From the NCBI RefSeq assembly GCF_002029235.1, contig NZ_MZGV01000021.1, forward strand, positions 1 to 64,000: a DNA stretch of 64,000 bases, read 5' to 3'. How positions within the stretch are numbered: position 1 is the first letter of the stretch; each line of letters begins with the position of its first letter. This document shows positions 1 to 9,087 of this stretch, piece after piece. The notes under the pieces are model-generated. The model saw nothing but the letters and a program-made list of their open reading frames with translations, ran no database searches and was not told the DNA's origin. The translations under genes were made by a program, and so were the position numbers. The stretch is from Clostridium oryzae (lineage in GTDB: Bacteria > Bacillota > Clostridia > Clostridiales > Clostridiaceae).

Positions 1-33
1 TGCTTAACAACCCTAACAATTAAGAGCAATTTT

Positions 34-66
34 CCATTGTTCGTGTTTTTCAATGGTCTTTTTGTG
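34..66 (+). terminator. Rho-independent terminator-like hairpin
   Basis: CCATTG (34-39) pairs with CAATGG (51-56) around an 11-nt loop, and a T-rich run follows. Flanking AGCAA and TTGCT can extend the stem. It probably ends a transcript entering from the left, outside the window. Confidence 0.5.
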
Positions 67-105
67 TTGCTTATTTTTATCAATTAATTTTTTTATAAAA
101 ACTTA

Positions 106-134
106 TTGACTTTTACTAGCTGGTCTAATATTCT
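106..134 (+). promoter_or_regulatory. Candidate promoter upstream of the XRE regulator
   Basis: TTGACT at 106-111 and TATTCT at 129-134 are 17 bp apart, which fits a housekeeping sigma promoter. A hairpin with 9-bp arms (AAATTCCGT at 180-188, ACGGAATTT at 201-209) lies between it and the gene at 385. No coding region is seen in 1-384. In this AT-rich DNA the call is weak. Confidence 0.35.
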
Positions 135-384
135 TAGGACAAATATCAAAGTTAATTATAACAAATTCTTTGCATTACTAAATTCCGTTATATCAAAAAA
201 ACGGAATTTACAAATTCATTTTACGTACATAATAAAATACATTTAACCTTTAATAATAATTTATTTTATATAATTACTTCTATCTCTTTATTTTACTTTT
301 ATAGTAAAATAGTTTATTATTGGTACCTTATATTTATTTTGTACAATTTATACTATTATAAACAATAAAGGATGTGCTATACTA

Positions 385-774
385 TTGAATACTTTAAAAG
401 ACTTAAGAAAAAATAGAAATCTCAGTATAGAGCTATTATCAAACATATTAAATATACCTTCTAAGTTTATAGAAGCTATAGAAAGCAACGATTATCCAAA
501 GGCTATATGTTATACAATTAAATTATCCAAGTACTTTGATGTCTCTATAGATTCGCTATTAGAAGCTGAGAACTCTTTCTCAAATTACGAAATAAAAGTG
601 CTAAATCTATTCAGAAAACTTTCTATAAATGATAAACTAAAGATTGAAGGAATGATAGAGTATAAGCTTTCAGAAAATAAAGCTGAAGGTAAGCAGCTAA
701 AAAAAATAACGTTATACCGTTTAGACGTCACTAAATATAAAATACTCATAATAAATCAACTTGACTTTGTATAA
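385..774 (+). CDS. XRE-family helix-turn-helix regulator of the integrated element
   Basis: A 129-residue protein. Residues 1 to about 60 form a Cro/CI-type helix-turn-helix: a LKDLRKNRNLS opening, then a recognition-helix region around IPSKFIEAIESNDYP and a YFDVSIDSLL end typical of HTH_3 domains. The C-terminal half is charged and not recognised. Translation probably starts at TTG 385, about 12 bp after AAAGGA. The gene lies 22 bp upstream of the integrase on the same strand, so the two are probably co-transcribed, as a phage- or ICE-type repressor or excision regulator. DNA-binding is from family knowledge; the link to integrase control is inferred from position. Confidence 0.7.
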   Translation: MNTLKDLRKNRNLSIELLSNILNIPSKFIEAIESNDYPKAICYTIKLSKYFDVSIDSLLEAENSFSNYEIKVLNLFRKLSINDKLKIEGMIEYKLSENKAEGKQLKKITLYRLDVTKYKILIINQLDFV

Positions 775-796
775 TCACTGAAAGGAAGTAACTAAA

Positions 797-1846
797 TTGC
801 CTATTTACAAAGATGAAAAACGTAACACCTATTATTGTTCTTTCTACTATAAGGATTGGACAGGAGTTAGAAAGAAGAAAAAGAAGGAGGGTTTTAGGAA
901 AGAAAGTGATGCCAAACTATTTGAACGAGAATTCTTAAGCAAGCAACAAAATGATTGCGATATGAGCTTTAAAAATTTGGTTGAATTATATTTAGAAGAT
1001 GCTGCTGCTAAAGTTAGAGCAACCACCCTAGATAACAAAAAGTATGTAATAAATCTAAAGGTTTTGCCTTATTTTGAAAAACTGAATGTAAATGAAATTA
1101 CACCTAATCACATCAGACAGTGGCAAAACAAGCTTATAAAAAAGGGGTATTCTCAAACATACCTAAGAACTATTAACAATCAGCTTTCTGCTATATTTAA
1201 TTTTGCTATAAAATATTACAATCTAGGAAGCAGTCCAGCATTAAAGGCTGGTTCTATGGGAAAAAAGAATGCTGAAGACATGCAGTTCTGGACAGTCGAA
1301 GAATTTAAAAAGTTTATCTCCTTCAATGATAAGCCTATCTCCGAACTAGCGTTTAAGGTTTTATTTTGGACTGGAATGAGAAGTGGAGAATTGTTGGCGC
1401 TTACTTGGAGAGATGTTAACCTTGATAGTAAAACTATAAATATAAACAAAAGCTATACAAGACTTAATGGTCAGGATATTATCAATAGCCCTAAAACTCC
1501 TAAGAGCAAAAGAAAAATTTCTATATCCGATGCTTTATGTGAAGATATAAAAAGTTATAGAGATAAACTCTACGATTACAAACTATCAGATAGGATTTTT
1601 GCCTTCACCAAATTTTTTCTAAAGCATGAAATGGTCAGAGTATGCAAAAAAAGTGGCGTAAAGGAAATTCGAATTCATGATCTTAGGCATTCTCATGCAT
1701 CATTACTTATCGAACTTGGCTTTACCCCACTTTTGATTTCAGAAAGACTAGGTCACGAAAAGGTAGAAACTACATTAAATACCTACTCTCACTTATATCC
1801 TAATAAAGGTGATATTGTAGCAAACAAGCTTAATGATCTATATTAG
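797..1846 (+). CDS. int: Tyrosine recombinase (phage/ICE-type integrase)
   Basis: A 349-residue site-specific integrase. Residues 1-60 resemble the Arm DNA-binding domain, 60-150 the SAM-like core-binding domain, and 170-345 the catalytic domain. The catalytic set is visible: Arg in WTGMRSGELLAL, HDLRHSHAS (HxxR), His in LGHEKVETT and the Tyr nucleophile in LNTYSHLYP. The start is TTG 797 after AAAGGAAG. The gene ends 80 bp from the 3' end of guaA, a known target of integrating elements, so it probably belongs to an element lying to the left, mostly outside the window. The enzyme looks intact. The attachment site was not identified. Confidence 0.92.
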   Translation: MPIYKDEKRNTYYCSFYYKDWTGVRKKKKKEGFRKESDAKLFEREFLSKQQNDCDMSFKNLVELYLEDAAAKVRATTLDNKKYVINLKVLPYFEKLNVNEITPNHIRQWQNKLIKKGYSQTYLRTINNQLSAIFNFAIKYYNLGSSPALKAGSMGKKNAEDMQFWTVEEFKKFISFNDKPISELAFKVLFWTGMRSGELLALTWRDVNLDSKTININKSYTRLNGQDIINSPKTPKSKRKISISDALCEDIKSYRDKLYDYKLSDRIFAFTKFFLKHEMVRVCKKSGVKEIRIHDLRHSHASLLIELGFTPLLISERLGHEKVETTLNTYSHLYPNKGDIVANKLNDLY

Positions 1847-1904
1847 TACGTTTTTAGTACGCTTTTGATTTTCGTAAAACTACAAATCATTTATTTTCAA
1901 GGCT

Positions 1905-1925
1905 TAACAGCAATTTTAGCTGTTA
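1905..1925 (-). terminator. Small hairpin between int and guaA
   Basis: TAACAGC (1905-1911) and GCTGTTA (1919-1925) form a 7-bp stem directly after the guaA stop codon. No clear T-run follows on either strand, so termination is only possible. It lies where an element junction or att site near guaA would be expected. Confidence 0.35.
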
Positions 1926-3458
1926 TTATTCCCACTCAATTGTAGCAGGTGGCTTACTAGTTACGTCATAAACTACTCTATTAACACCTTTAACTTCATT
2001 AACAATTCTTCTTGACACCTTATCAAGTACATCATAAGGTATCTTAGCCCAGTCAGAAGTCATAGCATCTGAAGATGTTACAGCTCTTAAAGCTATTGTG
2101 TGACAATAAGTTCTCTCGTCTCCCATTACTCCAACAGATTGAATGTTTGGAAGGCAGGCAAAATACTGCCATATCTTTTCATCAAGACCTGCTGCTGCTA
2201 TTTCGTCTCTGAAGATTGCATCTGCTTCCCTTGTAATAAACAGTTTATCTTCAGTAACTTCACCAAGAACTCTTATTGCAAGACCTGGTCCTGGGAAAGG
2301 CTGTCTCCATACTAATTTATGAGGAATTCCAAGCTCTTCTCCAACTGCTCTTACCTCATCTTTGAAAAGCTCTCTCAATGGCTCTATAAGTTTAAGATCC
2401 ATATCTTCAGGAAGTCCGCCAACATTGTGATGGCTCTTTATTGTAGCAGAAGTTGAGGTTCCGCTCTCAACAACATCTGGGTATATTGTACCTTGAACAA
2501 GGTAATCAACTTCTCCCAATTTTTTAGATTCTTCTTCAAATACTCTGATGAATTCTTCGCCTATGATCTTTCTCTTTCTTTCAGGCTCTGATACGCCCTT
2601 AAGTTTTCCAAGAAATCTGTCAGCTGCATTTACTCTTATAAGGTTCATATCAAATTGCTTCTTAAATATCTGCTCAACCTGATCACCTTCATCTTTTCTA
2701 AGAAGACCATGGTCAACAAATATACAGGTAAGCTGTTTACCTACTGCCTTATGTACCAAAACAGCAGCAACAGAGGAATCTACTCCACCTGAAAGTGCAC
2801 AGATAACCTTTTTCTTTCCAACTAACTTTTTTATTTCCTTTATTTTTCCCTCAGCAAAGGAGGACATAGTCCAATCTCCTTTAACTTTACAAACATTGAA
2901 AAGGAAGTTTGAAAGCATTTTTTTGCCGAATGGAGTGTGCTCAACCTCTGGGTGGAATTGAACTCCATATATTTTTCTTTCAGTATTCTGCATAGCTGCT
3001 ACAGGACATGATTTCGTTGTAGCTTTGATTTCAAATCCTGCCGGCGGCTCGGAAACGAATACTGTATGACTCATCCAGCACTGATTGTCTCCGCCTATTC
3101 CTGTGAACATATCACATTCTTCTGAAAGTGATACCATTGTCTTTCCATATTCTCTAACATCAGCTCCTTGAACTTTTCCGCCAAGCATATAGGAAATAAG
3201 CTGATGACCGTAGCATATTCCAAGGATAGGTACATTAAGTTCAAATATCTTAGGATCTACTTTAGGCGCATTTTCTTCATACACACTGTTAGGTCCACCG
3301 GTAAAAATTATTCCCTTAGGATTCTTTTCAATGATCTTATCTATTGAATAATTGAAAGGAACTATTTCGCAATATACTCCACATTCTCTTACTCTTCTTG
3401 CGATAAGCTGATTGTATTGTCCGCCAAAGTCGATAACCAATACTAATTCTTTATCCAT
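1926..3458 (-). CDS. guaA: GMP synthase (glutamine-hydrolysing)
   Basis: A 510-residue cytosolic enzyme making GMP from XMP, glutamine and ATP, the last step of guanine nucleotide synthesis. The class I glutamine amidotransferase domain (about 1-190) shows the nucleophile in GICYGHQL (about residue 80) and the His/Glu in FHPEVEHT. The ATP pyrophosphatase domain carries the P-loop SGGVDSS (about 225), and the C-terminal dimerisation domain ends in PPATIEWE. Length is normal. The ribosome site GGAGGAAAAAG precedes ATG. It lies 14 bp downstream of guaB and is probably co-transcribed, hence also under the guanine riboswitch. Its 3' end faces the integrase. Confidence 0.97.
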   Translation of the reverse strand: MDKELVLVIDFGGQYNQLIARRVRECGVYCEIVPFNYSIDKIIEKNPKGIIFTGGPNSVYEENAPKVDPKIFELNVPILGICYGHQLISYMLGGKVQGADVREYGKTMVSLSEECDMFTGIGGDNQCWMSHTVFVSEPPAGFEIKATTKSCPVAAMQNTERKIYGVQFHPEVEHTPFGKKMLSNFLFNVCKVKGDWTMSSFAEGKIKEIKKLVGKKKVICALSGGVDSSVAAVLVHKAVGKQLTCIFVDHGLLRKDEGDQVEQIFKKQFDMNLIRVNAADRFLGKLKGVSEPERKRKIIGEEFIRVFEEESKKLGEVDYLVQGTIYPDVVESGTSTSATIKSHHNVGGLPEDMDLKLIEPLRELFKDEVRAVGEELGIPHKLVWRQPFPGPGLAIRVLGEVTEDKLFITREADAIFRDEIAAAGLDEKIWQYFACLPNIQSVGVMGDERTYCHTIALRAVTSSDAMTSDWAKIPYDVLDKVSRRIVNEVKGVNRVVYDVTSKPPATIEWE

Positions 3459-3472
3459 CTTTTTCCTCCAAT

Positions 3473-4945
<1,473 letters not shown>

Positions 4946-5018
4946 CTAAAAAATTATATAGATAACCCATATATAACAAATTAAAATCCTAACATTATAT
5001 TTTAAAAATATTATTGTC

Positions 5019-5078
5019 AAAAATTCTTTTTAACATAGAATATTTCACCTGGAATATGGTAAATGTAATAGAATTTTT
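5019..5078 (-). terminator. Possible riboswitch expression-platform hairpin
   Basis: On the minus strand AAAAATTCT (5078-5070) can pair with AGAATTTTT (5027-5019), ending in a U-run. The 42-nt loop and AT-only composition make this weak. It sits between the guanine aptamer and guaB, where an attenuator would be expected. Confidence 0.3.
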
Positions 5079-5175
5079 CCGTTATATATAACTGCAAATA
5101 TAACAAAAAACATATCAATTTCCACATACAGCGAGTATAGCGAAAAATTAATATGCTGAAATGCAAATAACTTTC

Positions 5176-5240
5176 GCTCATAGTCAGAAATTTACGGCTT
5201 CCGGTAGAAACTCCCATCCATATTATGGGTATATATGAGC
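5176..5240 (-). promoter_or_regulatory. Guanine riboswitch (purine aptamer) upstream of guaB
   Basis: Read on the minus strand, GCTCATATATA (from 5240) and CTATGAGC (to 5176) close the P1 stem. Between them are the conserved purine-aptamer blocks: ATATGG, GTTTCTACC and CCGTAAA. The discriminating base in the last junction is C, in CTGACTATGAG, as in guanine-sensing members; adenine switches have T there. The aptamer lies about 50 nt downstream of a good promoter and about 250 nt upstream of guaB. By established knowledge of the family, guanine binding normally shuts expression off. Confidence 0.93.
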
Positions 5241-5292
5241 TGTTTTAAAACTTTTCCTTCATTTTTAGAAGTGAATTGAATTGGTTTATTTC

Positions 5293-5321
5293 ATTTTAAT
5301 TTATACACTGGTCTTTGTCAA
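5293..5321 (-). promoter_or_regulatory. Promoter of guaB-guaA
   Basis: On the minus strand, TTGACA (5321-5316) and TAAAAT (5298-5293) are separated by exactly 17 bp. The start point would be near 5286, shortly before the guanine aptamer. Confidence 0.75.
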
Positions 5322-5421
5322 TTGCAATAAAATCATCTAAACGTTACCAAAACAAATTTTTTTAGAAAGGTTTATTTTTCTAAGTTTTTTGACTATTACC
5401 GAGGCAGTCAGCAGCAAAAAT

Positions 5422-6183
5422 CTATACTACAATAATATTCATGTATGCACTTATTATCGAGTCACCGAGCAAGACAGAAATTATTGATGCCAAAGCTATA
5501 TATGGCCCAAAAGCTATGTAGTCTTCCTTTCGTTTTTTACCTGACAATATAAGAAAACCTCCCGCAGCTCCTCCAATTAAAAATGAAAAAAATAACATCA
5601 CAACACTTTTACTAAAGCCTAAATACAAACCAGATAAAGCACATATCGCTATATCTCCTGTTCCCATAGCTTTAGTCACAAATACTATACCAGCAATGAC
5701 ACCACCTGAAAGCAGCAATCCATATATATAGCTTCTTATATCATTTCCCAGGAAAAATGCTACGACTGTAAATACTATTCCAACAGCTATTCCAGTGTAG
5801 GTTATAATGCTATAGACATCTGTAGTATCAAAGTCTATAAATCCTATGACGATTAAAAAACTGCAAAGCGCTTCATATTTTATCATTTCCGTACCTATTC
5901 CATATCTAATGTACACACAGGCAAATATTATCCCCGTAAATAATTCTATCAATGCATATCTAGGTGATATTTTACTCTGACAATACCTGCATTTACCTTT
6001 TAAAAATATATAACTGAAAATAGGTACTAAATCTATAGCCTTTAGTTTGCTCCCACAGCTTGTACAGCGAGATGGCGGATTAATAATAGATTGCCCTGAT
6101 GGTATTCTATAAATACATACATTATAAAAGCTTCCCATTATTGTTCCAAGTATAAAAATATATATCAAAATAAAGAAATTCAC
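5422..6183 (-). CDS. pilD: Prepilin peptidase / N-methyltransferase (A24 family)
   Basis: A 253-residue membrane enzyme that cleaves type IV prepilins after the conserved Gly and methylates the new N-terminus. The N-terminal domain shows GSFYNVCIYR and the zinc pairs CTSC and CRYC. The two catalytic aspartates of aspartic prepilin peptidases are in GFIDFDTTDVYS and in GTGD (KAMGTGDI). About seven or eight hydrophobic segments are visible. The start is GTG 6183 after AAGGAG. It is the last gene of the pilus operon, where its substrates (four prepilins) are encoded, so its role is well supported. Confidence 0.94.
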   Translation of the reverse strand: MNFFILIYIFILGTIMGSFYNVCIYRIPSGQSIINPPSRCTSCGSKLKAIDLVPIFSYIFLKGKCRYCQSKISPRYALIELFTGIIFACVYIRYGIGTEMIKYEALCSFLIVIGFIDFDTTDVYSIITYTGIAVGIVFTVVAFFLGNDIRSYIYGLLLSGGVIAGIVFVTKAMGTGDIAICALSGLYLGFSKSVVMLFFSFLIGGAAGGFLILSGKKRKEDYIAFGPYIALASIISVLLGDSIISAYMNIIVV

Positions 6184-6247
6184 TATTTACTCCTTCTTTC
6201 AAGTTATTCGACAAAAGGCATCCTATGCTGCCTCATAAATTAATCTA

Positions 6248-8488
6248 CTAAAAAAGATCAGGTATTTCCTTAACTTCTCTAAGTATTAAATCCTGTCTGC
6301 TGCTTCCTATTGAAGCGGTGTTTGTTAATGTTTTTTCTTCATCTACATCCATTTTAAACGTGTAAATTGCAATATAAGTGCCTTTATCATGAAATTTCAC
6401 ATTTATATCTGTGCTATTATCAGAATTGAATTTTATTACTGCAGCGTTGTTATAGTTAACTTTATCATTAAAGCTTGATCCATCATCTTTTATTTTAAAC
6501 ACATTAACCTTGATATCGCTGCTATTGTAGCGCTGTGTTCCTGCTCCTATGTTTATATTTAGCAGCGAATCTGCTCCAGTTATGTCTGCTACTACTGCTG
6601 CAGTATAGCTATTTTCCTTAGAAGTATCTATCGGCTGTCCTCCAATACTAAAAACAAAATTACTGTCCCCTATAGTATTATCATTATTTGTATATAATCC
6701 ATGCTGTCTTACTCTTGATTGGTATACTACAATTTTCAAAGCTTTATCAGTATAAAGCTTTGTAGTTTGATATTTTATATCTTTATACGTTAAATAAGTA
6801 TTCTCCTTATGTAATATGTAAGTTCCTGTTTCTGTGCCTTTGAGGACAATATCAAAATTAATTGGATCAGCTTTAAAGAATTCCTTACTATCATCCAGCT
6901 TATAATTTATGCCTCCCATATCGTCTAAATCAAAGGTTATCACAGAATTTCCAGCACTATCTGACATAACTTTATATTTGTTTTTTGAAAACTCCATACC
7001 ATTATATTGGATACTTTTAATCCGAAGTCCTGCAGGTATCGTTGCTGTATATATTCCATCTGATACAGGCAATTCTTTGACGACATTAGATGTTGTATTT
7101 TTCATATTATTAAAATAAAAATCTGTGTCTACAGAATAAAAGTCTATCTTCTTAGGAATTATAGAATATTCTATCTTTATGTCCTCTGTGCTTCCATCTT
7201 GAAGAGCAAATTCATCCTTATCTATAATCCTCAAGAATTCTATAGGTGCATTTGATATCTTTTCTTTAGCTGAGGATACTTTTATGTTTACAGTATTAAA
7301 ATCTGCTTTATTAGAATGTTTATTATAATCGGTATAAAACAACTCGGATACGGGACTAAGAGAATATTTTCCGGATATCTTATCGTCAAATTTTATATCT
7401 ATTGTAAAATCAAGCTGATTAGAAAGTTTATATACATCACCATCCAACGTATAGGATAAATTAGTCAGCTCACCAGTGACAATATGTTTATCATTATCCA
7501 CAATAAAGCCTGGAGGTACATCTAATATGGTAACGTTGGCTGGAAATTCTTCTCTGAAATTCACACTGGTAACAGTAAAAGAGTTCAATATCTGATTCGA
7601 TATTTCATCATAGACATCATTTAACCCATCTTCATCTCTTGCAGACGATAGCTGAGCTTTTGCATGTCCAGCCATATCTTTCATTTTACTGATATCTGTA
7701 TCTCGAGTAAAAGCTATCATATAGGTATTTATATCTGTACCAGCTATTATGTCACCAATTTTATCTGCGTATTTTAATCCATCTCCTGTGGAATCATAAT
7801 TATCTTCTCCAAGGACGTATGGTGCATCATAGCCGCCTGTATAATAGCTCTTATCATTATTAACACTCCATTCATTGGGTTGTCCATCAGTAAGCAGTAC
7901 AATATATTTATCATATGCACTGCTGTCTATGTCCTTCAGCATGTAATATGCTTTTCTCATTCCATCTCCTATATTTGTTCCTCCATATATTGTCATGCCA
8001 TCAATATAACTATCGAGCTGAGAAATGCTGTTCGTAAAATCTTGTATTTCATTTGAGTACGCTTCAGCACTTGCGGAATATGGTACTACTGCTATATCAG
8101 CATCTTTTCCTGCAGTTTTTGCTATAAACTTCTTAGCTGCATTTTTTACTGTTTCTGCCCTGGAGTGATTATGAGCCATGTCTTTGATTCTCATACTTCC
8201 TGATGTATCCACAACCAATATAACCTTTTTCTTTTTAGCAGTAACATTTATATTATCCTTAGGTATATTCTTTGAAGTGACAGCGTAACTAATTGCAAGC
8301 CTTTCACCTCCAGCTGCAGTTATATCAGTACCCGTCTCACCTTTCGTATTAGTAACAGTTTTGCTTAATGATATATAGTTATCTACAACGGTAGTATCGG
8401 CTTTAGCAGTTACACTTCCATAGAATAACTGCGTAAACAAAAACACTATCGCAATAAATAGCCCTATTTTGATTATTCTCTTTTTCAT
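6248..8488 (-). CDS. Secreted von Willebrand factor A protein of the pilus cluster
   Basis: 746 residues with a clear Sec signal peptide (MKKRIIK, then a hydrophobic stretch ending near AKAD). The vWA domain spans about residues 85-305, with an intact MIDAS metal site: DTSGSMR, a Thr in GGTNIGDGM and LLTDGQPNEW. The rest is beta-rich and not recognised. No LPxTG motif or C-terminal membrane anchor is present. It is encoded between a minor prepilin and prepilin peptidase. In Gram-negative pili, PilY1-type vWA proteins are tip adhesins, so a pilus-tip or surface adhesin role is a reasonable inference, though there is no sequence proof of pilus attachment. Confidence 0.75.
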   Translation of the reverse strand: MKKRIIKIGLFIAIVFLFTQLFYGSVTAKADTTVVDNYISLSKTVTNTKGETGTDITAAGGERLAISYAVTSKNIPKDNINVTAKKKKVILVVDTSGSMRIKDMAHNHSRAETVKNAAKKFIAKTAGKDADIAVVPYSASAEAYSNEIQDFTNSISQLDSYIDGMTIYGGTNIGDGMRKAYYMLKDIDSSAYDKYIVLLTDGQPNEWSVNNDKSYYTGGYDAPYVLGEDNYDSTGDGLKYADKIGDIIAGTDINTYMIAFTRDTDISKMKDMAGHAKAQLSSARDEDGLNDVYDEISNQILNSFTVTSVNFREEFPANVTILDVPPGFIVDNDKHIVTGELTNLSYTLDGDVYKLSNQLDFTIDIKFDDKISGKYSLSPVSELFYTDYNKHSNKADFNTVNIKVSSAKEKISNAPIEFLRIIDKDEFALQDGSTEDIKIEYSIIPKKIDFYSVDTDFYFNNMKNTTSNVVKELPVSDGIYTATIPAGLRIKSIQYNGMEFSKNKYKVMSDSAGNSVITFDLDDMGGINYKLDDSKEFFKADPINFDIVLKGTETGTYILHKENTYLTYKDIKYQTTKLYTDKALKIVVYQSRVRQHGLYTNNDNTIGDSNFVFSIGGQPIDTSKENSYTAAVVADITGADSLLNINIGAGTQRYNSSDIKVNVFKIKDDGSSFNDKVNYNNAAVIKFNSDNSTDINVKFHDKGTYIAIYTFKMDVDEEKTLTNTASIGSSRQDLILREVKEIPDLF

Positions 8489-8534
8489 ATTCCAACCTCA
8501 TTTCACACTTACTGCACAAACTCTAATTCTTGCG

Positions 8535-9077
8535 TTATGTTTCATTTCTAAAATACAAATTATCCATGACCTTGTAGGTTATCCTGTTGTCATCACTTAT
8601 AAGCTCTACGATTATAGATATACCAGAACATTTACCTACGGTTTGTCCATTTAAAGGTTTAATATCTATGCTATTAATATCATTTGCTATTACTTTATCT
8701 GTAACCTTTGAATCAGTGTATTTTAAACTTCTCCCGTCTAAGACATATTTGTAGGTATATTGACTTGTACCATTTATATCATTCACTGAGAAAATTATAT
8801 TGGATACTGTATGATTACCTGTATATGAATTCAATTCTGCTTCGCCGCTTATTCCATTTAAGGTTGTTATTTTAGATGCTTCCAGCGCACTCTTTGAAAA
8901 ATACTGCATCAAGTTCTGTGCATCCATTTGAAGCTGTGACCTTTTTTCTGTTTCAGCTAGTGCTTTTTGATGAGGCATGTAAAATGAGAACATTATTGCC
9001 GATATAATTGCAGATAATGCAAGAGCTATCACCAATTCTATTAAAGTGATGCCTTTTAAAGTTTTATTATATTTCAT
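8535..9077 (-). CDS. Minor prepilin, PilW/ComGF-like
   Basis: 180 residues with a type III (prepilin) signal: a short basic leader, then KGITLIELVIALALS, predicting cleavage after the Gly and Glu at +5. The hydrophobic helix runs to about residue 35, followed by a globular domain of beta strands. The ribosome site GAGGTG precedes ATG. It lies 10 bp after the PilX-like gene. Probably a low-abundance pilus subunit in the tip or initiation complex. The PilW-like label rests on size, position and helix pattern only. Confidence 0.75.
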   Translation of the reverse strand: MKYNKTLKGITLIELVIALALSAIISAIMFSFYMPHQKALAETEKRSQLQMDAQNLMQYFSKSALEASKITTLNGISGEAELNSYTGNHTVSNIIFSVNDINGTSQYTYKYVLDGRSLKYTDSKVTDKVIANDINSIDIKPLNGQTVGKCSGISIIVELISDDNRITYKVMDNLYFRNET

Positions 9078-9087
9078 ATCTGCACCT

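Noticed and set aside
1-384. Left attachment site of the integrated element
   Set aside because: No stretch in 1-384 repeats the 3' end of guaA beyond short AT-rich words, so the att site could not be placed.
5017-5217. A 66-codon minus-strand frame upstream of guaB
   Set aside because: It covers the guanine aptamer; conserved RNA bases explain the sequence and there is no ribosome site.
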